64,000 nt of DNA from Ruegeria sp. Ofav3-42 (GCF_022347725.1 NZ_JAKRGB010000003.1:1-64000), one strand, 5' to 3'. Counted from the first letter of the stretch, positions 25,577-34,932 are shown. Notes: generated from the letters alone by a model not told the origin. Numbers and translations are program-made.

Positions 25577-26965
25577 ATGTCCGTGCAGGGAACCATCCTT
25601 GTCCTCGACGGGACTTCGACCAATCGCATTATGCTGAAGGTTCAGCTGACCGCGGCCTGGTATCACGTCGTTCAGGCGGAAAAACTGCACGGTCTGGCCG
25701 GGCTGCTGCGGCGTACTCGCCCCGATCTGGTCCTTGTTGCGCAGACGTTGCCAGATGGCACAGCCGCTGATGTCAAAAGGTTGGTGATGGCAAATCCGGA
25801 TCTGGCCGATGTGCCGGTGGTGGCAATTGCACCGCAAAATGACAAGGCGGCCAGATTGAAGGCGCTCGCCGATGGTTTGGATGATGTTCTGGCACATCCG
25901 TTCAAGGACACGTTGTTGTTGGCGCGGGTGCGCAGTCTGCTGCGGTCTCGCGCGGAAACTCAGGACCTAAAGCTGGGCAACGGATCGCATCCGATAGGTT
26001 TCGCCGAGCCAGCCACCGCCCTGATTGCCGCGCCAAAATCGGCCCGGGTGGCCATTCTGGCGCACACCTGCCGTACCGGAGCTTTGTGGAAAAAGGCATT
26101 GTCTGGCCGGTTGCGTCACAGCCTTTCCACACATGTTTCTTCGAACATGCATGCACTTTTGTCTGGCCCGATTCCGGATGCCGTCGTGGTCGAAATCGGC
26201 AGAACCACCCCCGGTCTGAGTACGTTGGCCGATCTGAAATCACGCGGAGCCACCCGGCACACGGTGTTGATCGCTGTTCTGGCTGGGGACGACGCCTCTC
26301 TGGCATCTGAGGCGCTGGATCGTGGGGCCGACGCCGTTTGCATGGGCGGGTTTTGTACCGACGAAGTCCTGCTGCGATTGGAGAACCAAATCGCCCGAAA
26401 AACCCTTACGGATCAGATGCGCGCCTCGCTGCGCCGCGGGATAGCTGAAAGTTGGGTCGACCCTCTGACCGGACTGCATAACCGCCGATACGCGATGCGG
26501 GCCATAGATCAGATGGCCCGTCAGCCATCCCAAGATGGGCACGGTTTCGTCGTCATGCTGGCCGATCTGGACCACTTTAAAACCATCAATGACCGCTTTG
26601 GGCATATTGGCGGTGACCTTGTATTGGCCGAGGCCGCTAAGCGCATGAAAAGCACCCTTGGATCCGCAGGGTTCGTTGCGCGGATTGGGGGCGAAGAGTT
26701 TATGATTGGCTTGCCCAACAGCTCTCCGGCAAAAGCAATGGAGTTGGCCAGGACGTTGCGCGACTGCATCAGCGAGACGCCATTCACTCTGCCGGATGCG
26801 TCTGCCCCGGTCCCGGTCACCATCAGTATCGGAATGACGGCACCCAACCCGCCTTTGCCCAGCAACGAACCCTTGGAACGAGTGATCAAATCCGCCGACA
26901 TCGCGCTTTACGCGGCAAAGAAGGCTGGGCGCAACCAAGTCAGAATCAGGCAGAACGCAGCCTGA
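25577..26965 (+). CDS. PleD-like diguanylate cyclase with degenerate receivers
   Basis: 462 residues from ATG 25577 (ATG 25556 would add seven residues). Two receiver-like domains (about 5-120 and 150-275) precede a GGDEF domain (about 290-460). The cyclase site is intact (RIGGEEFMIGLP), but the upstream RxxD inhibitory site reads GSAG. In the first receiver the phospho-acceptor Asp is replaced by Ala55 (DLVLVAQTLPDG), the acidic pair is DG and the Lys is His (AHPFK). The second receiver is still more drifted. It probably makes c-di-GMP without phosphorylation control. It converges on the metal-sensor gene with a 5-bp gap. Confidence 0.88.
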   Translation: MSVQGTILVLDGTSTNRIMLKVQLTAAWYHVVQAEKLHGLAGLLRRTRPDLVLVAQTLPDGTAADVKRLVMANPDLADVPVVAIAPQNDKAARLKALADGLDDVLAHPFKDTLLLARVRSLLRSRAETQDLKLGNGSHPIGFAEPATALIAAPKSARVAILAHTCRTGALWKKALSGRLRHSLSTHVSSNMHALLSGPIPDAVVVEIGRTTPGLSTLADLKSRGATRHTVLIAVLAGDDASLASEALDRGADAVCMGGFCTDEVLLRLENQIARKTLTDQMRASLRRGIAESWVDPLTGLHNRRYAMRAIDQMARQPSQDGHGFVVMLADLDHFKTINDRFGHIGGDLVLAEAAKRMKSTLGSAGFVARIGGEEFMIGLPNSSPAKAMELARTLRDCISETPFTLPDASAPVPVTISIGMTAPNPPLPSNEPLERVIKSADIALYAAKKAGRNQVRIRQNAA

Positions 26966-26970
26966 CCCAT

Positions 26971-27444
26971 TCAGTCCTTTTTCTTGTGACCATGGGGGCC
27001 GCGTTTCACGACGTCTTCCAGTCGCTCCGCATAAATCAGGCGCTCTTCATCACTCATGGCCACGACGCGGGATAGCCATTGCGCTTGCAGGGCATCCTGC
27101 AACTCCGCCATGAATTGCGCTTGTTGATCCAGCAATGCCTGAACCGCTGCCGGGTCAAACGGGTCTGACCGCAAGGCCGCGCTGAGTTGGGCAAAGTCCT
27201 GGGATCGGTTTTTTGCACCCTTTCTGTGACGGTCGAACAGCTCGCCCCGCATGGCTTTTCGCTCGTCCTTCGGCAAAGCGCGATAGAGCGCCGAGCCGAA
27301 CCCCGGCGGTGCTTTCGCATGATCGCCGCCTTTGACCCGCAGCACGGTCCCCAACGCAACGCCGACAACCAGCAGGTTCAAAGCCAGCGAGATGACCAGC
27401 AGAACGGACATCCAGCGACTTTTGGGTTTGGGATTATCGCTCAT
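26971..27444 (-). CDS. Periplasmic heavy-metal-sensor family (Spy/CnrX-like) protein
   Basis: 157 residues with one N-terminal membrane anchor (about 11-34) and a helical, charged periplasmic part (about 40-157) rich in Arg, Gln and Asp, ending in GPHGHKKK. This resembles the Spy/CnrX-like periplasmic metal-sensor family. It is the last gene of an operon with an EF-hand protein, an ECF sigma factor and a small membrane protein, and overlaps the latter by 4 bp. It may feed an envelope or metal signal to the sigma factor. Confidence 0.75.
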   Translation of the reverse strand: MSDNPKPKSRWMSVLLVISLALNLLVVGVALGTVLRVKGGDHAKAPPGFGSALYRALPKDERKAMRGELFDRHRKGAKNRSQDFAQLSAALRSDPFDPAAVQALLDQQAQFMAELQDALQAQWLSRVVAMSDEERLIYAERLEDVVKRGPHGHKKKD

Positions 27445-27794
27445 TCCGCGTCCTCCAGAAAACTCGTATCCAGGCTAAGATCAGCGACCACAAAACTGAC
27501 ATCCTGTGCGTAAATGTAATTGGCGGGATCGGGTAGAAACGCCGGGGCCGAAAATCCGATCCACACGCCTGCCATACTGGCGGCAACCAGACCGCCCATG
27601 CCCTGCCAGCCGCCAAGCCCGGCGAGCACACGCGTCCACAGCGGGTTCGTCTTCGTCTCATCTGGTTTCCTGCGCTCCAGCCGAACGGTTTCCGCATCCG
27701 TCAGAATGCGCACGGCAAGGTCATCCGGCAGTTCCGGGCGTTTCTCCCGGGCTTGGGCGAACAACAGATCCAGATTGTCTTTGTCTTCAGTCAT
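27441..27794 (-). CDS. Small single-span membrane protein, probable anti-sigma factor
   Basis: 117 residues from ATG 27794. A cytoplasmic N-terminal part (about 1-65, with DDLAVRILTDAETVRLERR) precedes one membrane span (about 72-92) and a short acidic periplasmic tail. The start overlaps the end of the ECF sigma gene by 8 bp, the usual place for a cognate anti-sigma factor. No zinc-binding HxxxCxxC motif is visible, so the role rests on position and topology. Confidence 0.65.
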   Translation of the reverse strand: MTEDKDNLDLLFAQAREKRPELPDDLAVRILTDAETVRLERRKPDETKTNPLWTRVLAGLGGWQGMGGLVAASMAGVWIGFSAPAFLPDPANYIYAQDVSFVVADLSLDTSFLEDAE

Positions 27795-28401
27795 CGTCGT
27801 ACCCCAGTTCATCACGTCGTCCGGCCAAAATCGCAGTCAGAGATCTTTTTCCACGTGCAGTCAGACTTTCCACCGCTTCCACTGAAATGCCCATGATTCC
27901 CGCGATTTCCGGGTTGGGCAATTCTTCTATATGCCGCAATACAACGGCTTGTCTCTGACGCTCGGGCAGCTGCGACAGCGCTGTTTGCAGCGCATCCTTG
28001 CGGGCAGCGTCCTGCAATCGTTCAGCGGCGCTCGCCTCTTCATCTTCGGGCTCGGGCACGTCAGCTAACCTGTCCGGCGTCTTTTTGCGTCGCAGATCAA
28101 CACACAGGTTCAGCGTCACACGATAGAGCCATGTAGACACCTTGGCCTGCCCCGGAACCCAATCCGGTGCCATCTGCCACAGGCGCATCATCGCCTCTTG
28201 CGTGACATCTTCCGCCTCGGCCCGATTGCCCAGAAACCGCAGCGCCACAGACAAGCTGCGTGGCGCAAGGCGATCTGTGAGCACCCGCGCTGCTGCAGCG
28301 TCCCCATCGGCGAACTGCTTCAGCAACGCATCGTCGCCAATTGCGTCCGCGGCGCAAGGCGCGCCGCGAACGACCTGTGGTAAAGAGGTCAGATCCTCCA
28401 T
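27787..28401 (-). CDS. ECF-type RNA polymerase sigma factor
   Basis: 204 residues with region 2 (ALRFLGNRAEAEDVTQEAMMRLW, then WLYRVTLNLCVDLRRKK) and region 4 (ALSQLPERQRQAVVLRHIEELPNPEIAGIMGISVEAVESLTARGKR). It directs transcription of a stress regulon. Upstream, 6 bp away, is the EF-hand gene; downstream, overlapping, the probable anti-sigma gene. Autoregulation through a promoter before the EF-hand gene would be usual, but no site can be fixed by eye. Confidence 0.93.
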   Translation of the reverse strand: MEDLTSLPQVVRGAPCAADAIGDDALLKQFADGDAAAARVLTDRLAPRSLSVALRFLGNRAEAEDVTQEAMMRLWQMAPDWVPGQAKVSTWLYRVTLNLCVDLRRKKTPDRLADVPEPEDEEASAAERLQDAARKDALQTALSQLPERQRQAVVLRHIEELPNPEIAGIMGISVEAVESLTARGKRSLTAILAGRRDELGYDDD

Positions 28402-28407
28402 CCCGCA

Positions 28408-28875
28408 TCAGCTGTCGTCAGAGTCCGCCTTGCCACCTTTCCTGTGGCGCTTGCCCATTTTTTCTTTTGCATCGGCAAATTCCTGTTCCGAGATCGCGCC
28501 ATCGTTATTCGCGTCGATACGGTCAAACATCTTGCCAGCACGGCGTGGTTTGGGCAACTCGTCCTCGCTCAGAAACCCGTCCTTGTTGGCGTCATGGCGT
28601 TCAAACATCTTGGCGACACGGTCATTGACCTTTTTTTGACCTGCGGCCTGCATCTCTTCAAGGCTCAACTGACCATCGCCATCGGTGTCGGCATTGGTGA
28701 AACGCTGATTCCGGTGAGCCTGCATTTCTTCCTGTGTCACCTGACCGTCGCCGTTGGCGTCCAACTCCTGAAAGGTCACAGGTTCGCGATCTTTAGAGCC
28801 TGCAGCCAAAACGGATGTGCCGGTGATTGCCATGGCTGACACAACAACTGCCGGAATGAACTTGGCGCTTTTCAT
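28408..28875 (-). CDS. Exported EF-hand calcium-binding protein
   Basis: 155 residues from ATG 28875. A Sec signal (about 1-23, VLA-AGS) is followed by four EF-hand loops, DANGDGQVTQEE, DTDGDGQLSLEE, DANKDGFLSEDE and DANNDGAISEQE, all with the Asp/Asn ligands and final Glu. The C-terminus is basic then acidic. It presumably binds Ca2+ in the periplasm. It is the first gene of the sigma-factor operon, so calcium could be part of the signal or the protein a target of it. Confidence 0.9.
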   Translation of the reverse strand: MKSAKFIPAVVVSAMAITGTSVLAAGSKDREPVTFQELDANGDGQVTQEEMQAHRNQRFTNADTDGDGQLSLEEMQAAGQKKVNDRVAKMFERHDANKDGFLSEDELPKPRRAGKMFDRIDANNDGAISEQEFADAKEKMGKRHRKGGKADSDDS

Positions 28876-29066
28876 AACGTTTTTCCCTTGTTTTCGCGGC
28901 ATCATTGCCGCTGCTTACATAGGTTCAAACGGGTCAGGCATCACATTCCGTCGCTGAAGGGGAAACTTTTTTGAAAACCCCATGGCGATGCAAAGCGACG
29001 CACCCCCCTTTCCCGGTGGATCAAACAAGCGTTATACACTCATCATTGGAACGCGCGAGTATCAAC

Positions 29067-29465
29067 ATGACAGATCAGACGATCGACACCACCGACCTGG
29101 AAGACCGCCCAACAAAGCCTGCACTGGTCAAAGGTTTCCGCTGCCGTTGCCCGAATTGCGGCGAGGGGAAGTTGCTGCACAGCTACCTCAAGGTTAACGA
29201 CACATGCTCGAACTGTGGGGAAGAACTGTTTCACCACCGCGCAGATGACGGACCGGCTTACCTGACCATCCTTCTGGTGGGTCACCTACTGGCACCCGCA
29301 TTGCATGTATCATACGTCCATTGGCGCCCCGAGCCGCTAACGATGTTCCTGATCTTTGCCTTTGGCTGCACGGCCCTGTCGCTGTTCCTGCTGCCGCGAT
29401 TGAAGGGCGCAGTTGTGGCCTATCAATGGGCGCGCCGCATGCACGGCTTTGGACAGTCCAAGTGA
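29067..29465 (+). CDS. DUF983-family membrane protein with zinc ribbon
   Basis: 132 residues from ATG 29067; a longer frame upstream lacks support. Two CxxC knuckles (CRCPNCGEG and CSNCGEEL) form a zinc ribbon in the N-terminal half, followed by two membrane spans (about 70-92 and 96-115). This is the DUF983 arrangement. Function is unknown. The NUDIX gene follows after 25 bp. Confidence 0.85.
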   Translation: MTDQTIDTTDLEDRPTKPALVKGFRCRCPNCGEGKLLHSYLKVNDTCSNCGEELFHHRADDGPAYLTILLVGHLLAPALHVSYVHWRPEPLTMFLIFAFGCTALSLFLLPRLKGAVVAYQWARRMHGFGQSK

Positions 29466-29490
29466 ACCGGGATCGCATGTTGAGCAACGG

Positions 29491-30192
29491 ATGACGCTGG
29501 ACAAAACGGCCATACGGAACGCAGCAACGGTCATTGTCCTACGCGACCGTCTTACCAATCCATCTATCCTGATGGGGCAACGCGGTGCAAAGGCTGCGTT
29601 CATGCCCAACAAATTCGTCTTCCCGGGCGGTGCTGTCGATGCATCTGACGCGAAAGTCGCGCTGGCTACTGATCTGCCCGACGTTTGCCACGAACGACTT
29701 GCCGAGCGATCTGAGACTGGGCTTCAGAATGCGCTTGCCGCTGCTGCAATCCGGGAGCTTTGGGAAGAAACAGGGCTGATCCTGGGGCAACCTGATAGCT
29801 GGGTTGGGCCTCTTGCCGATGATTGGGCCGCCTTTGCGCAAATGGGGTATCGCCCATCCGCGCAGGCGCTTCAGTTCGTGTTTCGCGCAGTCACTCCGCC
29901 GGGACGGCCGCGCCGTTTCGACGCGCGTTTTTTCCTTGTCGACGCCGGTGCGATCCAAGGCGATTTGGACGATTTCAGCCACGCTTCGGACGAGCTTTCG
30001 CATCTGCAATGGATCCCGCTGGATCGGGCGCGCGAATTCGACTTGCCGTTTATTACCGAGGTCGTTCTGGCCGAAATCGCAGCGCGGGTCACTGACCCAA
30101 CGCCACCGGATTCCGTACCTTTCTTTCTGAATAATGAGGAAGAAAGCCTGTTCCTCAAACTTCGCGGCTATCCCATGCCCGAAGCGGACTGA
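29491..30192 (+). CDS. NUDIX hydrolase
   Basis: 233 residues from ATG 29491. The second half of the Nudix box is intact (RELWEETGLIL), but the first half is changed: the expected Gly and Glu positions read Ser and Asn, as in some coenzyme-A-pyrophosphatase-like relatives. KFVFPGGAVDASD precedes it. The enzyme should cleave a nucleoside-diphosphate-linked compound. It converges on rnj. Confidence 0.85.
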   Translation: MTLDKTAIRNAATVIVLRDRLTNPSILMGQRGAKAAFMPNKFVFPGGAVDASDAKVALATDLPDVCHERLAERSETGLQNALAAAAIRELWEETGLILGQPDSWVGPLADDWAAFAQMGYRPSAQALQFVFRAVTPPGRPRRFDARFFLVDAGAIQGDLDDFSHASDELSHLQWIPLDRAREFDLPFITEVVLAEIAARVTDPTPPDSVPFFLNNEEESLFLKLRGYPMPEAD

Positions 30193-30209
30193 GGGCCTAA
30201 GGCCCTCAG
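30189..30209. terminator. Inverted repeat between converging NUDIX and rnj genes
   Basis: CTGAGGGCC and GGCCCTCAG face each other over 3 bases, including the NUDIX stop codon. There is no T-run on either side, so rho-independent action in both directions is possible but not proven. Confidence 0.45.
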
Positions 30210-30215
30210 ATACAC

Positions 30216-31883
30216 CTATTTCATTCGGCTGATTACGGTCGTCACTTCCGGCTTTTTGCCAATCTCGGCTTTCGCAGTCTGGCGAACGATCCGGCGCAAG
30301 GCCTCTTCCAGCTTGTCATCATCACGCAGGGTTTTAGCGTCGGCCCGCATGAGGAATTGGTTCAGGTCCTCTTCCAGAACCTCAACCAGCGCAGCGCGGG
30401 ACGATCCAAGTTCGGGCAAGCCCATCGTATCGCACCATGGCTCGCCCAGCGGTTCGTCTTCTTCGTCCAGAATGACCGTGACCGTAACGTGGCCGTTCAG
30501 CGCCATGCGAATCCGGTCTCGCACGACACCGTCCAGAGCACCAATCTTAACAGTCCCGTCCAGATAGGTCCGCCCGGTCTCGATATAGTCGACAACTTGC
30601 GGCGCGTTGCCGGTCAGGTCGACCATAGTCCCGTTCACCGCCAGAATGCCCGCGCGGCCGCCGGCCTCGGCCAGTTTGGCATGTTCACGCAAGTGACGGT
30701 GTTCTCCGTGCATCGGGATAACCATCTGCGGGTCGATCAGCGAGTGTACCTTCTCAAGGTCTGGGCGGTTGGCATGACCTGAAACGTGATACAGCCCCGA
30801 GCTGTCATCCACCACGTCCACGCCCTTTTCGCTGAGCTGGTTCATGATGAAAATCACGCCCCGCTCATTGCCCGGGATCGTTTTCGACGAGAAGAGGAAC
30901 AGGTCGCCCTCTTTCAATTCCAGCCCGCGATACTTACCCCGCGCAAGTTGCGCGCTGGCAGCGCGGCGTTCACCCTGGCTACCAGTTACGATCAGCATCA
31001 GGTTCTGGCGCGGCAGATCAACGGCCTCTTCGGCGCTGACGACACGAGGAAAGCTGGTCAGAATACCTGTTTCCGTCGCAGCCTCGATCATCCGGCGCAT
31101 CGCGCGGCCCAGCAAAACGACCGAGCGCCCTGCCCTCTCACCGGCTTCCGCCAGAGTCTTCACCCGCGCAACGTTTGACGCAAATGTGGTCGCCACGACC
31201 ATGCCATTGGCCTCTTCGACCAACTTGGTGATCTCGGGGCCCACTTCGGATTCCGAACGGCCAGCATGAGGCGAAAACACGTTGGTACTGTCGCATACCA
31301 GTGCTTTGACACCGGGCTTGGCAACCTCGGCCCAGAGGTCAGGATCAAACGGCTCGCCCACCACGGGGTTTTCATCCAGCTTGAAGTCACCGGAATGCAC
31401 GATCCGCCCCTCGGGGGTGTCGATCACCAGTGCTGCACTTTCGGGAATCGAGTGAGAGACAGGCAGGAATCCCACCTTGAACGGACCAACCTCAACCTGT
31501 TCCGGCCACGCGGATACGGTCCGCACAGCGTCCTCGGGGTGGCCGTGCTCTTCCATTTTGCGACGGGCAATATTTGCTGTGAAAGCGCGCGCATAGACAG
31601 GCGCACCCAGCGCCTCATAACAATGCGCCACTGCACCAACGTGATCCTCGTGCGCGTGGGTCACGAAAACAGCCTCCAACTGGTCGGCGCGTTCCCTCAA
31701 CCACGTGATGTCGGCATGGATCAGGTCCACACCCGGTGTCGTGTCCATATCCGGGAATGTGACGCCCAGATCCACCAGGATCAGCCTCTCCTGCCCGGGC
31801 TTGCCATAACCATAGACATAGGCGTTCATGCCGATTTCGCCGGCCCCGCCCAACGGCAGGTAGATCAATCGTTCGCTGCTCAT
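30216..31883 (-). CDS. rnj: Ribonuclease J
   Basis: 555 residues, family length. The metallo-beta-lactamase part has THAHEDHVGA, SHSIPESAAL and HSGDFKLDENP; the beta-CASP insert and TGSQGERRAA follow, then HVSGHANRPDL and PMHGEHRHL, and a C-terminal domain. It is a 5'-3' exo- and endonuclease in RNA maturation and decay, common in alphaproteobacteria. Its start overlaps the coaX stop by 4 bp. Confidence 0.96.
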   Translation of the reverse strand: MSSERLIYLPLGGAGEIGMNAYVYGYGKPGQERLILVDLGVTFPDMDTTPGVDLIHADITWLRERADQLEAVFVTHAHEDHVGAVAHCYEALGAPVYARAFTANIARRKMEEHGHPEDAVRTVSAWPEQVEVGPFKVGFLPVSHSIPESAALVIDTPEGRIVHSGDFKLDENPVVGEPFDPDLWAEVAKPGVKALVCDSTNVFSPHAGRSESEVGPEITKLVEEANGMVVATTFASNVARVKTLAEAGERAGRSVVLLGRAMRRMIEAATETGILTSFPRVVSAEEAVDLPRQNLMLIVTGSQGERRAASAQLARGKYRGLELKEGDLFLFSSKTIPGNERGVIFIMNQLSEKGVDVVDDSSGLYHVSGHANRPDLEKVHSLIDPQMVIPMHGEHRHLREHAKLAEAGGRAGILAVNGTMVDLTGNAPQVVDYIETGRTYLDGTVKIGALDGVVRDRIRMALNGHVTVTVILDEEDEPLGEPWCDTMGLPELGSSRAALVEVLEEDLNQFLMRADAKTLRDDDKLEEALRRIVRQTAKAEIGKKPEVTTVISRMK

Positions 31884-32659
31884 ACCGAGCCATTTTCCTT
31901 GTTATAGCGATGAATCACGGTCAGCCCGTGCATCGTCAGATCGTCTTCGATTGCGTCGAACCCCACGTCGGCCTGATCGAACAGAGGCGCGAGCCCACCG
32001 GTTCCAACGACTTTCATCGGCATTCCGTATTCCGCCTTGATCCGGGAAATCAGCCCCTCGATCAATCCGGAATAGCCCCAATACACGCCGGACTGGATAC
32101 AGCCAACCGTATTCGTGCCAATCACTTTTTCCGGACGGGTGATATCGATATGCGGCAGGGCCGCAGCCCCCTGATGCAGGGCCTCAAGGCTCAGGTTTAC
32201 ACCCGGCGCGATAATCCCGCCAACATAGGCCCCATCCGCCGCGACCACATCAAAGTTTGTCGCCGTACCAAAGTCCACCACAACGACGTTGCCACCGTGA
32301 CGATCAAACGCGGCCGCCGCATTGGCCAGTCGATCCGGGCCGGGCACGGTACCTTCATCAACGCGCGGGTTCATCGGCAACAGGCATTCGGGCTTGCCCA
32401 CGACCAAAGGACGGCACCCAAAGAACCGGTCCGCGAAGACCCGAAGGTTGAATACAACACGCGGCACGGTCGACGCTATGATTACATCGGTGATTTCCGC
32501 TTCGATCCCATAGTGCTTCACAAGCGTCGAGTACCATGTGAAATAGGCATCCGCGGTACGCGCATGGTGGGTCGAGGTGCGCAAAGTGCACAAAAAACTC
32601 TCGCCGTCCCAGATTGAGAAGACAGTGTTCGTGTTACCGCAGTCGATAGCCAGAAGCAT
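31880..32659 (-). CDS. coaX: Type III pantothenate kinase
   Basis: 259 residues. The N-terminal phosphate loop is LAIDCGNTNTVFSIWDG, with GPDRLANAAAAF and VVVDFGTATNFDVV as the other CoaX motifs. It makes the first committed step of coenzyme A synthesis. It lies between birA and rnj, 11 bp after the first and overlapping the second, in the arrangement usual for this bacterial group behind nuoN. Confidence 0.96.
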   Translation of the reverse strand: MLLAIDCGNTNTVFSIWDGESFLCTLRTSTHHARTADAYFTWYSTLVKHYGIEAEITDVIIASTVPRVVFNLRVFADRFFGCRPLVVGKPECLLPMNPRVDEGTVPGPDRLANAAAAFDRHGGNVVVVDFGTATNFDVVAADGAYVGGIIAPGVNLSLEALHQGAAALPHIDITRPEKVIGTNTVGCIQSGVYWGYSGLIEGLISRIKAEYGMPMKVVGTGGLAPLFDQADVGFDAIEDDLTMHGLTVIHRYNKENGSV

Positions 32660-32670
32660 CTGAGCCTCCT

Positions 32671-33420
32671 TCAGAAAAACACATCCGCCGCAGGAATGCT
32701 GACACGGCCTTTGGCGGTGTTTAGGACAAGGTTACCCCCTGCGTCCACCGTTTCGAAGGTGCCAACCGTTTCCGACGCTGCGGTACGGGCGGTGATAACC
32801 TCACCCAAACGGGCGGCCCGCGCCAGCCACGCGGTTCGGATCGGTTCGAACCCATAGGTCGTGAATTGGTTCTCGTACCCGGCATAGGCGGCGGCAAGTT
32901 CGGTCAGGAAATCCTCGGGCGTCACATGGGCACCGGTCTCGGACAGCAGCGACACCGGGCGAACTGCGCCGGGTTCCACCACATCCGCTCCGGGCGCTTC
33001 GGACAAGTTTACGCCGATACCGATGGACAGATGCGAAACACCACGCCCCTGCCCGGTGCTTTCCAACAAGATACCGGCCAGTTTGCCACCGTTCAGCAAA
33101 ACGTCATTTGGCCATTTGAGCGACAGCCCGGCCGCCCGCCCCGTGACCGCCACACAGGCATCAAACAGGGCCAGAGCCGCCACAAAGCTGCGCAGCGCGG
33201 CCTGTTCCGGGTTCCCTGCGGGACGCATCAATAGCGTCGCGGCCAGATTGCCCTTCGGGTTTTCCCAGGCGCGACCACGCCGACCACGCGCAGCGGTCTG
33301 GTGATGTGCCATGATCCACACCGGGCCTGCGGCGGTTGGCGCAATCCTTGCTGCTTCGTTTAAAGTACTGTCGACTTCCTGCAGAACGTGCAGTCCATAT
33401 CCCTGTGGCCAGTCTGTCAT
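32671..33420 (-). CDS. birA: Biotin-[acetyl-CoA-carboxylase] ligase
   Basis: 249 residues, the short form without a DNA-binding domain. The catalytic core is visible: EVDSTLNEAAR, the biotinyl-AMP loop ARGRRGRAWENPKGNLAAT, LKWPNDVLLNGGKLAGILLE and SIGIGVNL. It attaches biotin to carboxylase carrier domains, such as the MccA encoded in this window. The start codon lies only 3 bases after the T-run of the nuo terminator and has no normal ribosome site, so expression may depend on read-through or on an unusual start. Confidence 0.95.
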   Translation of the reverse strand: MTDWPQGYGLHVLQEVDSTLNEAARIAPTAAGPVWIMAHHQTAARGRRGRAWENPKGNLAATLLMRPAGNPEQAALRSFVAALALFDACVAVTGRAAGLSLKWPNDVLLNGGKLAGILLESTGQGRGVSHLSIGIGVNLSEAPGADVVEPGAVRPVSLLSETGAHVTPEDFLTELAAAYAGYENQFTTYGFEPIRTAWLARAARLGEVITARTAASETVGTFETVDAGGNLVLNTAKGRVSIPAADVFF

Positions 33421-33423
33421 GCC

Positions 33424-33450
33424 AAAAAGGCTCGGTCCGTGGACCGAGCC
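33424..33450 (-). terminator. Rho-independent terminator of the nuo operon
   Basis: Reading leftward, GGCTCGGTCC and GGACCGAGCC form a perfect 10-bp stem (2-base loop, in practice wider) followed by TTTTT. It lies 25 bp behind the nuoN stop and immediately before the birA start. Confidence 0.88.
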
Positions 33451-33474
33451 CGTCTCGTTGAGAAGTTACGTAGA

Positions 33475-34917
33475 TCAGTTGACAAGTGTCGCCGCCGCAG
33501 CTGCCGCTGCGCCTTCGATACCGAACTGATAGAACACACCGACCAGCATCAAGGCGGCTGAGCCCATCAGGGCGACCCAAAGAACCGGCGAGGAATGCGT
33601 CTCGATCGGATCTTCGTTCTCTGCCCCGAAATACATGTAGAACACGATCCGCAGGTAATAGAACGCACCGATGACCGAGGCGATTGCCGACACGATGACC
33701 AACCCGGTCAGCCCAGCATCGACACCGGCTTGCCAAACGCCAAACTTGGCGAAGAACCCCAGCATTGGCGGGACGCCCGCTAGGCTGAACATCAGGATCA
33801 ACACGGCCAACGCCTTGCCCGGTTCCCGCTTTGAGTACTGGCGCAGCGCATCGATATCAGTCACCGGTTTGCCGTCCCGCTCCATCATCAGGATGAACGC
33901 GAAAGTACCGATATTCATCGTCACATAGATGGCCAGATACATCAGCATCGCCTTGATGCCCATCTCGGTCCCGGCCGCCAGACCGATCAGCGCATACCCC
34001 ATATGGGCAATCGACGAAAACGCCATCAGTCGCTTGATGTCACGCTGACCAATCGCGGCAACCGCGCCCAGCAGCATCGACAGAACCGACAGTAGCACAA
34101 GGACCTGTTGCCAGTCCTTGATGATACCACCAAAGGCATCGTGCATCAGGCGCGCGAACAGCGCCATCGCGGCCACTTTTGGCGCGGTCGCGAAGAAAGC
34201 TGTGATCGGCGTAGGTGCGCCTTCGTAGACATCCGGCGTCCACATGTGGAACGGCACGGCAGACACCTTAAACGCAAGACCCGAAATCAGGAAGATCAGA
34301 CCGAACAATAGGCCGACTGAGACGTCTCCGTGGTGGACGGTCTGGATGATACCCGAGAACAGCGTGGTGCCGGTAAAGCCATAGACCAGCGACGCACCGT
34401 ACAGCAGCAGGCCCGAGCTGAGCGCGCCCAGTACGAAATACTTCAGACCAGCCTCGGTCGATTTGGCGCTATCCCGGCGCAGCGCCGCAACGACGTACAG
34501 CGACAGAGACTGCAGCTCCAGCCCCATGTACAGCGACATCAGATCGCCCGCGCTGACCATCATCATCATGCCAACAGCGGCCAGAGCGACCAGCAAAGGG
34601 AATTCGAATCGCAGCAGGTTACGACGCGCCATATACTCCTGGCTCATTACCAGAACGGCTGCGGCTGACAACAGCACCGCCACTTTCGAGAACCTTGCGA
34701 ACCCGTCATCCACGAACATACCGTTGAACGCCACGCGGGTGCCGTCGCTGTTCGTTGCAATCCAGATCGCCAGCAACGCCATTAGGCCCGCTGTTGTCCA
34801 GACCAGCAAAGGTGCCAGTTCGTCTTTCGTCGTGTAGACAGCCCCAATCAGCGCCGCCATCGCATACACAGCCAGAACGATTTCCGGCAGGATTATTGTC
34901 AGATCAGCCTGGATCAT
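33475..34917 (-). CDS. nuoN: NADH-quinone oxidoreductase subunit N
   Basis: 480 residues, about 14 membrane spans, an antiporter-like proton channel of complex I. Family marks are [22 protein letters not shown] with the key Lys, and the Lys in [19 protein letters not shown]. It is the last nuo gene; a terminator follows. Confidence 0.97.
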   Translation of the reverse strand: MIQADLTIILPEIVLAVYAMAALIGAVYTTKDELAPLLVWTTAGLMALLAIWIATNSDGTRVAFNGMFVDDGFARFSKVAVLLSAAAVLVMSQEYMARRNLLRFEFPLLVALAAVGMMMMVSAGDLMSLYMGLELQSLSLYVVAALRRDSAKSTEAGLKYFVLGALSSGLLLYGASLVYGFTGTTLFSGIIQTVHHGDVSVGLLFGLIFLISGLAFKVSAVPFHMWTPDVYEGAPTPITAFFATAPKVAAMALFARLMHDAFGGIIKDWQQVLVLLSVLSMLLGAVAAIGQRDIKRLMAFSSIAHMGYALIGLAAGTEMGIKAMLMYLAIYVTMNIGTFAFILMMERDGKPVTDIDALRQYSKREPGKALAVLILMFSLAGVPPMLGFFAKFGVWQAGVDAGLTGLVIVSAIASVIGAFYYLRIVFYMYFGAENEDPIETHSSPVLWVALMGSAALMLVGVFYQFGIEGAAAAAAATLVN

Positions 34918-34932
34918 GTCTCCAAAGCCCCC

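Noticed and set aside
28906..29000. An ECF-type promoter before the EF-hand gene
   Set aside because: GGAAT and CGTTT are present on the minus strand but their spacing is too short for a convincing -35/-10 pair.
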